Translations under genes and position numbers: made by a program
The notes under the pieces: model-generated
Databases searched by the model: none
What the model saw: only the letters and a program-made list of their open reading frames with translations
What the model was told of the DNA's origin: nothing
Assembly (NCBI GenBank): GCA_965214125.1
Contig: CBDCBA010000016.1
Span: 1-64,000 of the forward strand
DNA: 64,000 nucleotides
DNA from: CBDCBA01 sp965214125
GTDB taxonomy: Bacteria > Planctomycetota > Phycisphaerae > Tepidisphaerales > Tepidisphaeraceae
Reading direction: 5' to 3'
Shown: positions 34,172-42,222 of the stretch, one piece after another
Numbering within the stretch: the first letter of the stretch is position 1
How the letters are laid out: every line of letters begins with the position of its first letter

Positions 34172-35323
34172 ATGCCCGACGCGCCGCGCCTCCTGACCGA
34201 CCTCTGCTCGCTGCCAACCGCCGCCTTCCGCGAGGAGGCCGTCTACGCCTACGTCGAGGCATGGGCGAAGAAGCGAAAGCGCGTGACGCTCGAGAGCGAT
34301 AAGGTCGGCAACCGCCTGCTCACGCTCGCCGGCAAGGATCCCAAACTGCCGCGGCTGGTGCTCGTCGCCCACACTGATCACCCGGCCTTCGTCGCGATGG
34401 GGCAGGACGGCCAAGACGTTCGCGCCGAGTTTCGCGGCGGCGTGAAGGCCGACAACGCCAAGGGGGCGAGGGTCCGCTTCTTCTGCGACGGCGAGCCGAC
34501 GGGCAAGGCAGGCGACTTGACGGTCGGCAAGGGCGAGCGGCTCGAGGCGGCGACGATCCGCGTGCAGCGTGGCAAGGTCGTCCCGAAGGGAACGGTCGGC
34601 ATGTTCGACTTCGGCGGCAGGTTTCCCCGGGTGAAGAAGGGCCTCTTCGAGGCGCGGGCGTGCGACGACCTCGCCGGCGTCGCCTCGGCGCTGGCGGCGT
34701 TGGAGCGGCTCGCCAGGCGGAAGCTGGAGGCGTCGGTTTGCGTGCTGCTGACGCGGGCCGAGGAGGTCGGCTTCATCGGCGCCATCGCGGCGGCGAAGGA
34801 TCGCGCGGGGCTGCTGCGCAAGAGCGACCGGATCATCTCGATCGAGACCAGCAGCGCCCAGCCGGCGGCGCCGATCGGCGAGGGGTGCGTGCTGCGCATC
34901 GGCGACAAGACGAGCGTCTTCCACAGCGGGCTGAGCTACTTCATCAACACGCGCGGCGAGGCGCTGTCGGCGGAGCACGACGACTTCGAGTTCCGCCGCG
35001 CTCTGATGCCCGGCGGCACGTGCGAGGGGACCGCCTTCGACGCCTTTGGCTACATCGCCGCGGCCGTCTGCGTGCCCTTGGGCAACTACCACAACATGGA
35101 TCGCGACGCTGGCACGATGGGCCCGGAGCAGATTGATCTAGGCGACTGGCACAACCTCGTCCGCCTGCTCGCGGACCTCGCCCGAACGCACCACGCGTTC
35201 GACGGCAGGCACAAGCTGCTGCGCGATCGCCTGTCCGACCGCTTTGCGGCGCACGCGCATCTGTTTGACGATGCGACGTTGCCGCTCGACAAGCCCACTC
35301 GTAAGAGGGGGCGCGAGTTTTAG
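34172..35323 (+). CDS. M42/M20-like zinc aminopeptidase
   Basis: 383 residues. The dinuclear metal site is readable as VLVAHTDHPA (His, Asp), EARACDDLAGVA (bridging Asp), TRAEEVGF (Glu pair: general base and ligand) and SIETSS, with a late His in GNYHNMD. This order fits the M42 glutamyl aminopeptidase/tetrahedral aminopeptidase group. Cytoplasmic, likely peptide turnover. A non-coding repeat element begins immediately after the stop. Confidence 0.85.
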   Translation: MPDAPRLLTDLCSLPTAAFREEAVYAYVEAWAKKRKRVTLESDKVGNRLLTLAGKDPKLPRLVLVAHTDHPAFVAMGQDGQDVRAEFRGGVKADNAKGARVRFFCDGEPTGKAGDLTVGKGERLEAATIRVQRGKVVPKGTVGMFDFGGRFPRVKKGLFEARACDDLAGVASALAALERLARRKLEASVCVLLTRAEEVGFIGAIAAAKDRAGLLRKSDRIISIETSSAQPAAPIGEGCVLRIGDKTSVFHSGLSYFINTRGEALSAEHDDFEFRRALMPGGTCEGTAFDAFGYIAAAVCVPLGNYHNMDRDAGTMGPEQIDLGDWHNLVRLLADLARTHHAFDGRHKLLRDRLSDRFAAHAHLFDDATLPLDKPTRKRGREF

Positions 35324-35337
35324 GGGCTTCGACCGGA

Positions 35338-35365
35338 CCCAGCCGCAAAGCGACTGGGCGTTCGG
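35338..35365. repeat. Left 28-nt inverted arm of the 19-bp-array element
   Basis: Exact reverse complement of 35618-35645. The arm itself folds as a 9-bp hairpin (CCCAG..CTGGG ends, 3-nt loop), as REP units do. It begins 14 nt after the peptidase stop. Confidence 0.9.
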
Positions 35366-35466
35366 TGCGGAGGTTCTTCCCGTGATGCACGAGCGTCCGC
35401 GTTTTGGGGACGACACATCGTGATCCGCAAACGCTGCGGTGCCATCCCGAGGTGCGAGTCCTCGAG

Positions 35467-35618
35467 GTCACGATCCAGATCAAACGTTTCGATCCAGATC
35501 AAACATCTCGATCCAAAGCAAATGCCACGATCCGGATCAGAAGTCATGGTCCATACCGAAAGTCACGGTCCAAGTTAACAGTCACGGTCCAGGGAATAGT
35601 TCACGGTTCAGATCACCC
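35467..35618. repeat. Eight tandem 19-bp degenerate units
   Basis: Units start at 35467, 35486, 35505, 35524, 35543, 35562, 35581 and 35600, each exactly 19 nt. The consensus is about GTCACGGTCCAGATCAAAC. The first four keep GATCC(A/G)GATC-like cores and the later ones keep TCA(C/T)GGTCCA. The block is visibly A/T-richer than all the DNA around it. Nineteen is not a multiple of three and no frame looks coding. It is enclosed by the 28-nt inverted arms. Confidence 0.9.
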
Positions 35619-35645
35619 CGAACGCCCAGTCGCTTTGCGGCTGGG
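35618..35645. repeat. Right 28-nt inverted arm of the 19-bp-array element
   Basis: Exact reverse complement of 35338-35365. It abuts the last 19-bp unit. Beyond it, 35646-35720 shows no gene or clear signal. Confidence 0.9.
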
Positions 35646-35720
35646 CCTGGTTCACCCCGATCTGCTCCACCCCATCGACCGTAACACCCACATGGAGGCA
35701 GCGTGAACCGGTCGAACCCT

Positions 35721-35741
35721 CCGCACGGTCCTACCGTGCGG
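35721..35741 (+). promoter_or_regulatory. 9-bp hairpin with TACCGT just before the yqaA start
   Basis: CCGCACGGT and ACCGTGCGG pair around a CCT loop. TACCGT (35732-35737) within the 3' half lies 8 nt before the ATG. The hairpin may be a regulator site overlapping the -10 region, or simply a short palindrome. Confidence 0.35.
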
Positions 35742-35745
35742 CCCC

Positions 35746-36453
35746 ATGCCCGACGCCACGCCGGAACCGTTGACCGACGAACAAGCGAGCGCCGCCGCCG
35801 CCGGCACGATGGTCTACGACAGCGACGCCCCCCCCGCGCCGAACCAGCCCGTACCGAAGTGGGCGATTCACCGCCGCATGTACGACTGGGTGCTCGGTTT
35901 CGCCAGGAGCCCGCGGGCGTCGCTGGCATTGGGCGGGATCAGCTTCGCCGAAAGCAGCTTCTTCCCGATTCCGCCGGACGTGTTGCTCATGCCCCTGTGC
36001 ATGGGCGAGCGCCGCAAGGCCTGGTGGTTCGCGGCCGTCTGCACGGTCGCCAGCGTGCTGGGCGGCATGCTCGGCTACCTGATCGGCTACGCCTTCTGGG
36101 AGGGCACCGCGCAAATCTGGTACGACTACATCCCCGGCTTTACCGCCGAGAAGTTCGCGACCGTCGACGGGCTCTACAGCGAGTGGGGCGTGATGATCCT
36201 GTTCGCCGCCGCGTTCACGCCGATCCCGTTCAAGGTCTTTACGATCGCGGGGGGCGTGTTCCACCAGAACTTCCCGCTGTTCGTGCTCGTCAGCCTCGTC
36301 GGCCGCGGGTTGCGGTTCTTCCTTGTTGCCGGGCTGATGTGGAAGTTCGGCGAGAAGATCACGCCGTTCATCGACAAGTACTTCAACCTGCTGAGCATCC
36401 TGTTCGTCATCGTCGGCATCGGCGGATTCGCCGCGATCAAGCTGCTGCACTAG
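35746..36453 (+). CDS. YqaA family membrane protein (VTT/SNARE-associated)
   Basis: 235 residues. A soluble ~45-residue N-terminus precedes the VTT/DedA-like core. ALGGISFAESSFFPIPPDVLL is the re-entrant loop with its conserved ESSFFPIPPD. AAAFTPIPFKVFTIAGGVF is the second half-hairpin, with the essential Pro and the Phe-Lys-Val turn. Family members are flippase-like proteins for lipids or cofactors. There is one closing TM helix. Its stop overlaps the convergent yraN gene by 4 nt. Confidence 0.88.
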   Translation: MPDATPEPLTDEQASAAAAGTMVYDSDAPPAPNQPVPKWAIHRRMYDWVLGFARSPRASLALGGISFAESSFFPIPPDVLLMPLCMGERRKAWWFAAVCTVASVLGGMLGYLIGYAFWEGTAQIWYDYIPGFTAEKFATVDGLYSEWGVMILFAAAFTPIPFKVFTIAGGVFHQNFPLFVLVSLVGRGLRFFLVAGLMWKFGEKITPFIDKYFNLLSILFVIVGIGGFAAIKLLH

Positions 36454-36848
36454 CTGGGCGCGAAGGCATCCACGTGATGGCGAACGATCGGCTTGCCGCG
36501 CTGGGGCCAGACGACGGCGACGATATCGAAGCGCACCAGCGGCTCGTCGCCTCCGAAATGGCGGCGAACGTTCGCCTCGGCGACGCGGCCGACCTGACTT
36601 TCCTTCGCGGGAGAAACCTGCGCCTCGGGCGTGACGTCGTCGCTCTGGCGGCTCTTGACCTCGACGATGACCAGCACGTCGCCGTCGCGGCAGACGACGT
36701 CGATTTCGCCGATCTCGCACCGCCAGTTCATGGCGAGGACGCGGTAGCCGAGGCCGCGCAGGTGGGCGGCGGCAAGGCGTTCGCCGCGGGCGCCCAGGTC
36801 GTCGCGGCGCCGGGTCGTCCACCAGCGGGCGAGGCGTTCGAGCAGCAC
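36450..36848 (-). CDS. yraN: YraN family (UPF0102) endonuclease-like protein
   Basis: 132 residues. GARGERLAAAHLRGLGYRVL, then CEIGEIDVVCRDGDVLVIVE and VKSR give the Holliday-junction-resolvase-like site (Glu...Asp...Glu-x-Lys). Length is normal. Often adjacent to ribosomal or rnhB genes, as here beside rpsP. The GTG start follows TAGCCT by 6 nt on the minus strand. Precise activity is unproven in the family. Confidence 0.92.
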   Translation of the reverse strand: MLLERLARWWTTRRRDDLGARGERLAAAHLRGLGYRVLAMNWRCEIGEIDVVCRDGDVLVIVEVKSRQSDDVTPEAQVSPAKESQVGRVAEANVRRHFGGDEPLVRFDIVAVVWPQRGKPIVRHHVDAFAPS

Positions 36849-36854
36849 GCCCGC

Positions 36855-36860
36855 AGGCTA
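36855..36860 (-). promoter_or_regulatory. -10-like hexamer TAGCCT, leaderless start of yraN
   Basis: On the minus strand the hexamer ends 6 nt before the yraN GTG. It lies back to back with the rpsP promoter. Confidence 0.5.
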
Positions 36861-36874
36861 CGCGACGCAGGTCC

Positions 36875-36902
36875 TTGCCCGCGACCTTGGCGGGTCTATA
36901 GT
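36875..36902 (+). promoter_or_regulatory. Candidate sigma-70 promoter of rpsP
   Basis: TTGCCC (36875-36880) and TATAGT (36897-36902) are spaced by 16 nt. The predicted leader to the rpsP ATG is about 70 nt, so this gene, unlike many here, would have a 5' untranslated region. Confidence 0.45.
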
Positions 36903-36979
36903 CCCTGCCCCCGCGGCCCAGCGGCGCGGGGATTGTGTCGCACACTCCTTACTCAGCAGCCCCGAGAGCACCCCGCAGC

Positions 36980-37297
36980 ATGGCCGTTAAGATTCGCATG
37001 AGCCGCATGGGCCGGACGCACCGCCCGTTCTACCGCGTCAACGCCATCGTTGACCGCAACGCCCGCGACGGCCGCGTGCTCGAGCAACTGGGCCATTTCG
37101 ACCCGCTCGAGGCCGACAAGGACAAGCAGTTCGTGATCAACCTCGACCGCGCCAAGCACTGGCTCGACGTGGGCGCGATCCCGAGCCAAACCGTCTCCAG
37201 CCATCTCAAAAAGGCCGGCCTGGACCACAAGATGCTCCAGCTTCCCAAGCCGGGGAAGAAGAAGGAAGAGCCGGCGGCAGAGAAGGATGAAGGCTGA
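36980..37297 (+). CDS. rpsP: 30S ribosomal protein S16
   Basis: 105 residues. The S16 head MAVKIRMSRMGRTHRPFYRV and NAIVDRNARDGRVLEQLGHF are fully conserved, followed by LDRAKHWLDVGAIPSQTV. It has a Lys/Glu-rich tail. It heads the classic rpsP-trmD-rplS order, here without rimM. The internal ATG at 36980 is the family start. Confidence 0.97.
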   Translation: MAVKIRMSRMGRTHRPFYRVNAIVDRNARDGRVLEQLGHFDPLEADKDKQFVINLDRAKHWLDVGAIPSQTVSSHLKKAGLDHKMLQLPKPGKKKEEPAAEKDEG

Positions 37298-37303
37298 AGG
37301 CGG

Positions 37304-37424
37304 AAGGATGAACCTGAGCGCACGCCTCGCCGCGTGAGTCCGGGGCCGGCGACTGAGGCATCATGAATATGCTTTGGTCGCCGGCCCCATTTCCGTGCGA
37401 CGGGCGGTTCTCAGGTTCATCCTT
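37304..37424. repeat. Nested inverted repeat between rpsP and trmD
   Basis: An outer perfect 15-bp stem (37304-37318 with 37410-37424) extends imperfectly outward into the 3' end of rpsP and to about 37445. An inner 12-bp GC stem (37342-37353 with 37377-37388) is capped by an A/T-rich loop. It fills the whole rpsP-trmD gap. It could slow or terminate transcription, lower trmD relative to S16, or be an interspersed repeat. Confidence 0.8.
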
Positions 37425-37450
37425 CATCCTTCTGCCCTCATCCTTTACCC

Positions 37451-38140
37451 TTGAGAATCGACATCGTCACCCTCTTCCCGGAGATTTACCAGCCGGTGCT
37501 CTCGACGAGCATCCCCGGCCGGGCGGCGGAGAAGGGGCTGGTCGAGTACGCCTGCACCGACATCCGCGCGTTCGGCGAGGGAAACTACCAGAAGGTTGAC
37601 GAACGCCCCTTTGGCGGCGGGCCGGGCATGGTGATGACGGCGCCCGTTCTCGCGGCGGCGGTCGATCACGCCGAAGCGCTCGACCCGCGGCCGGCGCGTC
37701 GGATTCTCCTCACGCCGGTCGGTCGCCCGTTCTGCCACGCGATTGCCCAGGAGTACGCAGGGCGCAACCGCCTGCTGTTCGTCGCGACGCACTACGAGGG
37801 GTACGACGAGCGCTTCGTCGAGGAATACGAGCCCGACGAGATCAGTCTGGGCGACTTTGTCCTCAGCGGCGGCGAGTTGGCGGCGATGGTCGTGATCGAC
37901 GCTGTCGTCCGCCTCGTGCCGGGCGTTTTGGGCAACGACCGCGGGCCAATCGAGGACAGCTTCGCCGCCGCCGCCGACGGCTTGCTCGAGGGGCCGCAGT
38001 ACACCCGCCCGCGCGAGTGGCACGGCCGGGTGGTGCCCGAGATCCTCATGAGCGGCGACCACGCGAAGATCGCGAGTTGGCGGCACGAGCAACGCCTCGC
38101 CCGCACGCGGGAGCGTCGCCCCAACCTCTTGCGCGATTGA
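37451..38140 (+). CDS. trmD: tRNA (guanine-N1)-methyltransferase
   Basis: 229 residues of the SPOUT methyltransferase that methylates G37 of tRNA. RIDIVTLFPEIYQPVL opens the protein, PFGGGPGMVMTAPV binds AdoMet, HYEGYDERFVEEY and SLGDFVLSGGELAAM form the trefoil knot, and HYTRP-like QYTRPREWHG closes it. TTG start. The usual RimM gene upstream is absent here. Confidence 0.96.
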   Translation: MRIDIVTLFPEIYQPVLSTSIPGRAAEKGLVEYACTDIRAFGEGNYQKVDERPFGGGPGMVMTAPVLAAAVDHAEALDPRPARRILLTPVGRPFCHAIAQEYAGRNRLLFVATHYEGYDERFVEEYEPDEISLGDFVLSGGELAAMVVIDAVVRLVPGVLGNDRGPIEDSFAAAADGLLEGPQYTRPREWHGRVVPEILMSGDHAKIASWRHEQRLARTRERRPNLLRD

Positions 38141-38261
38141 ACCTTCGGCCGTTGCGCGCCTACAGTGGCGACCCGTTTCCCAGACTTCCCTCCCTTTGCG
38201 AGCGCACGTCCCCGCCGTCGCGTACGGCACCCGTCGGACCCCTGCGACGAAGGACCTCCCG

Positions 38262-38708
38262 ATGATTCACCCGATGATCCTGGCTGCCGAGCAGTCGAGC
38301 CTCAAGAGCGACGAAACCAAGCTCGCCCCCTTCGCCGTCGGCGACGACGTCGACGTGATGTACAAGATCGTCGAAGGCGAGGGCGCCAAGAAGAAGGAGC
38401 GGCCGCAGCGCTTCACCGGGACGGTGATCCAGATCAAGGGGCGCGGCGTGACCAAGACCTTTACCGTCCGTCGCATCGTGGCGGGGCAGGGGGTGGAGCG
38501 CATCTTCCCGGTGAGCTCGCCGAACGTGATGGAGGTCATCGTCAAGCGCAGCGGCCAGACCCGGCGCGCCCGGCTCTACTACCTGCGCGACCGCGTCGGC
38601 AAGGCGACGCGTTTGGCCGAAAAGAAGGACGAGGCCGCCCGCGCCAAGGCCAACTCCAAGAAGCACGGCAAAAAGGCCAACGCCAAGCCCGCCGCGGCCA
38701 AGGCATAG
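38262..38708 (+). CDS. rplS: 50S ribosomal protein L19
   Basis: 148 residues. The L19 core runs through FAVGDDVDVMYKIVEGEGAK, RFTGTVIQIKGRGVTKTFTV and RIVAGQGVERIFPVSSPNV. A basic Ala/Lys extension of ~30 residues follows the normal end. The ATG at 38262 gives a ~15-residue leader before the conserved core; the family often starts close to it. It closes the rpsP-trmD-rplS group. Confidence 0.96.
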   Translation: MIHPMILAAEQSSLKSDETKLAPFAVGDDVDVMYKIVEGEGAKKKERPQRFTGTVIQIKGRGVTKTFTVRRIVAGQGVERIFPVSSPNVMEVIVKRSGQTRRARLYYLRDRVGKATRLAEKKDEAARAKANSKKHGKKANAKPAAAKA

Positions 38709-38718
38709 CGGCTTGCGG

Positions 38719-38961
38719 CTACCGCGTTGTCAGCCGGAACAGCAGCAAGAGAAACGCGAGCGTCAGCGCGATCTGCGCGCCGACGCCAATGGCTCGAATG
38801 ACGTCCGGCAGCGGGATCACCTCGAACACCGCCAGCGTGTTGAAGAGGACCAGCGCAAGCTTCAGGACGATCACGACCAACAGCCAACGCACCATCCGCC
38901 GGCGGTCGACCGGCGCGGGAGACTGGGCGTAGTCGAGCGTGTCGTCGCGGGATCCGGTCAT
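38719..38961 (-). CDS. Small two-helix membrane protein
   Basis: 80 residues with hydrophobic segments at about 23-45 and 54-76, a charged N-terminus and a very short basic tail. Its ATG overlaps the stop of the dehydrogenase gene upstream by 4 nt, which argues that it is translated. No family recognised. Confidence 0.65.
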   Translation of the reverse strand: MTGSRDDTLDYAQSPAPVDRRRMVRWLLVVIVLKLALVLFNTLAVFEVIPLPDVIRAIGVGAQIALTLAFLLLLFRLTTR

Positions 38962-39698
38962 CGCAGATGCCTCCCGCCATCCATGCGGAGCGTCTGGCCC
39001 GTGAGGTAACGGCCGCGGGTTGCCAGGAACTCGATCAAGCCCGGCACCTCGCCCGCGTCGGCGGAGCGATCGAGCGGCACGCGCTTCAGGTAGGCCGCCT
39101 TCTCGTCATTGGTCATCCCCTCTGCCCACAAAATCGCGCCGGGGGCGATCGCGTTGACCGTCACGCGCGGCGCCAGTTCGCGGGCGAGGTTTTTTGTCAG
39201 ATTCGCCAGGGCGGCCTTGGTGATCTGGTAGCTCAGGTAGCTCGGTCGGCTGCGGTCGAGGTCGACGTCGGTCATCGTCACCACGCTTCCCCCGGCCGTT
39301 TCGAGCAGCGGGCGGAGGGCCCGCGTGAGCAACAGCGGCGTCTCCACGTGAACGGCAAAGTCGCGGCGTAGCGTGGCGAGATCCAGGGAGCCGAGGTCGT
39401 CCGGCTCGTAGACGCTCGCGTTGTGAACGAGCAGGTCGAGCCGGTCGAACTGCGCTCGCACGTGCTTGGCCACCCGCTCGCTGGCGTCGCCCGGATCGGC
39501 GAAGTCGGCCCGAATCTGCACGAACCGCCGGCCGAGGCGTTCGACGGCGTCGGCGAGGGTGCTGATCTCCTCGACGCTCGTGCGATAGGTGGCGGCAACG
39601 TCCCAGCCGGCGCGGGCGAGGTGGAGCACGATCGACCGCCCGACGCGCCGCGCGCCGCCGGTGACGAGCGCGGTGCGGGTCGGGGTCGCGTCGGGCAT
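38958..39698 (-). CDS. Short-chain dehydrogenase/reductase, pteridine-reductase-like
   Basis: 246 residues. The cofactor motif ALVTGGARRVGRSIVLHLA has the Arg-Arg-x-Gly form of the PTR1/FolM branch, which prefers NADPH. NASVYEP and SYLSYQITKAALANLTKNLA supply the Asn and the Tyr-x3-Lys. PTR1/FolM enzymes reduce dihydropteridines, and this may be so here. The frame is open further upstream but the ATG at 39698 is the family start, with AACAAT 6 nt before it. Confidence 0.87.
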   Translation of the reverse strand: MPDATPTRTALVTGGARRVGRSIVLHLARAGWDVAATYRTSVEEISTLADAVERLGRRFVQIRADFADPGDASERVAKHVRAQFDRLDLLVHNASVYEPDDLGSLDLATLRRDFAVHVETPLLLTRALRPLLETAGGSVVTMTDVDLDRSRPSYLSYQITKAALANLTKNLARELAPRVTVNAIAPGAILWAEGMTNDEKAAYLKRVPLDRSADAGEVPGLIEFLATRGRYLTGQTLRMDGGRHLR

Positions 39699-39745
39699 CG
39701 TGACATTGTTGCGAGGGAGAACCGGGCGCGTTTTGGATTTTCTCC

Positions 39746-39751
39746 TTGACA
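39746..39751 (+). promoter_or_regulatory. Perfect -35 hexamer TTGACA
   Basis: TTGACA is on the + strand about 200 nt before the ABC transporter start. The best -10 at 17-nt spacing is poor (ATCATC), so a promoter here is only suggested. The gap 39699-39953 otherwise holds a 13-base C run and C-rich DNA. Confidence 0.3.
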
Positions 39752-39894
39752 GAACCTTGTGCGGCGGCATCATCGCTCGGCCATGATTCTCTAAACCGCC
39801 ACCCGCGTCCCGTCGCCGCCGAACCCGTTTTCTCCGCCGACTCCGGCGGGGGATGTGGTGTCGCCTGCGACGGGGCACGTTGCTTGCTGCGCCG

Positions 39895-39907
39895 CCCCCC
39901 CCCCCCC
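39895..39907 (+). repeat. Poly-C tract (13 C)
   Basis: An uninterrupted run of 13 cytosines lies 46 nt upstream of the ABC transporter ATG, in the probable leader or promoter region. Runs of this length are prone to slippage. Confidence 0.85.
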
Positions 39908-39953
39908 GCGCACCTGCCCCGCCCGCCCGCCCGTTTAGCCGCGAAGTCTCCTT

Positions 39954-42212
39954 ATGATCCGCCGGACCGATTCCCCCGTCGCCGCGCCGCCCGACGCCGC
40001 CGACCTACCCGCGCCCCTCGCCGCCGAACTGACCGGCCGGCGCATCGTCGTGGCCGCGCCGTTCGATCTCGACGCCGACCTGCGCTTTGCCGACCGCCAC
40101 GCCGCCTTGACCGAGGATGGCGGCGGCGGGGCGTTCCTGTCATTCACCACAAACGGTCACGCCGAGACGATCGCGCTGGCCGACGTCGCCGAGGCCAAGG
40201 CCGACGAGGCGGTGGGGGTGGATCGCATCGTTCTTCGTCTCACGAATGGGCGCGTCGTCGAGCTGCCGTACAGCCGCAAAAAGCGCGTGAAGTTGGCGAT
40301 GAGCCGGCTGCTGCACGCGACAAAGAAGCGGGTCGAGGGGGACAGCGACCCTGACCTCTCGCCCCCGCCTGACTTGGCGGACGAGGTCGACAACGACTCT
40401 GAGCAGGCGCGGCCGGCGATTCTGCTGCGGTTGCTGAAGGTCGCCCGGCCGTACCGCTGGCAGATCAACGTCGCCATCGCGCTGACGGCCGTCGTGGGCG
40501 CGGTGATGGTGCTGCCCGCGTGGCTGACGAAGTACGTGATCGACGGGGCGATCAACCCGCAAACCACGAGCGGCATGAGCTTCGGCGACCGCATGAGCGC
40601 GCTGGCGCTCTGGTGCGGGCTGTACGTGGGGGCCATCATCCTTCAGGCGGGCATGTACGGCACGCGGCTGCGGCTGTTGAGCTTCGTCGGCACGCGCGTC
40701 GCGCGGGACTTGCGCGAGCAGGTCTACGCCCACCTGCACAAGCTGTCGATGCGGTTCTTCGGCAAGCACCGCACCGGCTCGCTCATCACGCGGGTCACGA
40801 GCGACACGGATCGATTGTGGGACTTTATCGTCTTCGGCAGCGTCGACTACGCGCGCAACGTCCTGATGATGGTGGCGGCGACGGCGGTGATGTTCTTCGT
40901 CAACTGGCGGCTGGCGCTGATTGCGCTGGCACCCGTGCCGTTCGTGGCGCTCATCACTTGGTACAAGAGCAAGGTGATGATGACCAAGTTCGGCCGGCTC
41001 TGGACCTACTGGGCGCGGCTGACGGCGGTGGTGGGCGACACGATCCCCGGCGTGAAGGTGGTCAAAGCGTTCGCGGCCGAGGGGCGCGAGACCGATCGCT
41101 TCAACAAGCGCAACGATGCCTTCAGCGAGGACGAGTACGAGACGATCAAGGTTTGGGTCGCGCTCCAGCCCATCGTGCAGGCGACGATGATGATCAGCCG
41201 CGTGCTGATCCTGTTCGCCGGCGGGTGGTTCATCATCCGCAATCCGGTCGCGACGAGCATCAACAGTCCGGACACGCTCGGCACGCTTATCATGTTTCTG
41301 ACCGTCGTGGGCTTCTACCACATGGCCATCGAGGACATGGTGCAGAAGCAGCGGATCGTCACGCGCGCCGCCACGAGCGCGCAGCGTGTGTTCGAGGTGC
41401 TCGACACGCCGATCGAGATCCAGAGCGGAACGGCGAATCTGGCCCCGGAGAAGGTCGAGGGGCGTGTGGAGTTCCGCGACGTCAGCTTCAGCTACGACGG
41501 CACCAAGCCGGTTTTGCGCCACATCAACATCACGGCCGAGCCGGGCGAGATGATCGGCTTGTGCGGCCACAGCGGGGCGGGCAAGAGCACGTTCGTCAAC
41601 CTGGTCAGCCGCTTCTACGACGTGAGCGACGGGGCGATCCTGATCGACGGCGTGGACGTGCGCGAGTACGACCTGAACTGGCTGCGCGGCAAGATCGGCG
41701 TGGTGTTGCAGGAGCCGTACCTGTTCTTCGGCACCATCGCCGACAACATCCGCTACGGCAGGCCGGAGGCGTCGCTGGAGGAGGTCGTGGCCGCCGCCCG
41801 CGCGGCGAATGCGCACGACTTTATCAGCCAGCTTCCCGACGGCTACGACACGATGGTCGGCGAGCGCGGCCAATCGCTCTCCGGCGGCGAGCGCCAGCGC
41901 GTGAGCATCGCCCGCGCGATCCTCGAAAATCCCAAGATCCTCATTCTCGACGAGGCCACCAGCAGCGTCGACTCCAAGACGGAGAAGGCAATTCAAGGTG
42001 CGCTCGATCGACTTGTCGAAGGCCGCACGACCTTCGCCATCGCCCACCGCCTGAGCACGCTGGCCAACGCGGACAAGCTCGTCGTGCTCGACAAGGGAAA
42101 GATCGTCGAGTCCGGCACGCACGACGAACTGCTGGCGTTGCCCGACGGCAAGTTCCGCAACCTCGTGGAGATGCAGAACAAGCTCCACAGCAACCAATTC
42201 GCCGAAGCCTGA
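39954..42212 (+). CDS. ABC exporter, fused permease-ATPase (cyanophycin-associated type)
   Basis: 752 residues. An N-terminal soluble region of ~140 residues is atypical for exporters. Six TM helices follow from about residue 160, then an ATPase domain. Walker A is GHSGAGKST, the Q-loop VVLQEPYLFFG, the signature LSGGERQR and Walker B ILILDEATSS, with a final His in IAHRLSTLA. All catalytic elements are intact. It is followed by a DUF1854 gene; this pairing is known as the cyanophycin-metabolism-associated ABC transporter. Export substrate unknown. No cyanophycin synthetase is in the window. Confidence 0.9.
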   Translation: MIRRTDSPVAAPPDAADLPAPLAAELTGRRIVVAAPFDLDADLRFADRHAALTEDGGGGAFLSFTTNGHAETIALADVAEAKADEAVGVDRIVLRLTNGRVVELPYSRKKRVKLAMSRLLHATKKRVEGDSDPDLSPPPDLADEVDNDSEQARPAILLRLLKVARPYRWQINVAIALTAVVGAVMVLPAWLTKYVIDGAINPQTTSGMSFGDRMSALALWCGLYVGAIILQAGMYGTRLRLLSFVGTRVARDLREQVYAHLHKLSMRFFGKHRTGSLITRVTSDTDRLWDFIVFGSVDYARNVLMMVAATAVMFFVNWRLALIALAPVPFVALITWYKSKVMMTKFGRLWTYWARLTAVVGDTIPGVKVVKAFAAEGRETDRFNKRNDAFSEDEYETIKVWVALQPIVQATMMISRVLILFAGGWFIIRNPVATSINSPDTLGTLIMFLTVVGFYHMAIEDMVQKQRIVTRAATSAQRVFEVLDTPIEIQSGTANLAPEKVEGRVEFRDVSFSYDGTKPVLRHINITAEPGEMIGLCGHSGAGKSTFVNLVSRFYDVSDGAILIDGVDVREYDLNWLRGKIGVVLQEPYLFFGTIADNIRYGRPEASLEEVVAAARAANAHDFISQLPDGYDTMVGERGQSLSGGERQRVSIARAILENPKILILDEATSSVDSKTEKAIQGALDRLVEGRTTFAIAHRLSTLANADKLVVLDKGKIVESGTHDELLALPDGKFRNLVEMQNKLHSNQFAEA

Positions 42213-42222
42213 GCCGGAGATG

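Noticed and set aside
35467..35618. CRISPR array
   Set aside because: Units are contiguous 19-mers with no spacers, and no cas gene is in the window.
35404..35706. Open frames of 75-100 codons through the 19-bp array
   Set aside because: The 19-nt period shifts the frame every unit, so the peptides lack any repeat or family. Codon use is unlike the neighbours.
36860..36980. Riboswitch or ribosomal-protein leader RNA before rpsP
   Set aside because: A leader is likely from the promoter position, but no stable or known leader fold is apparent by eye.
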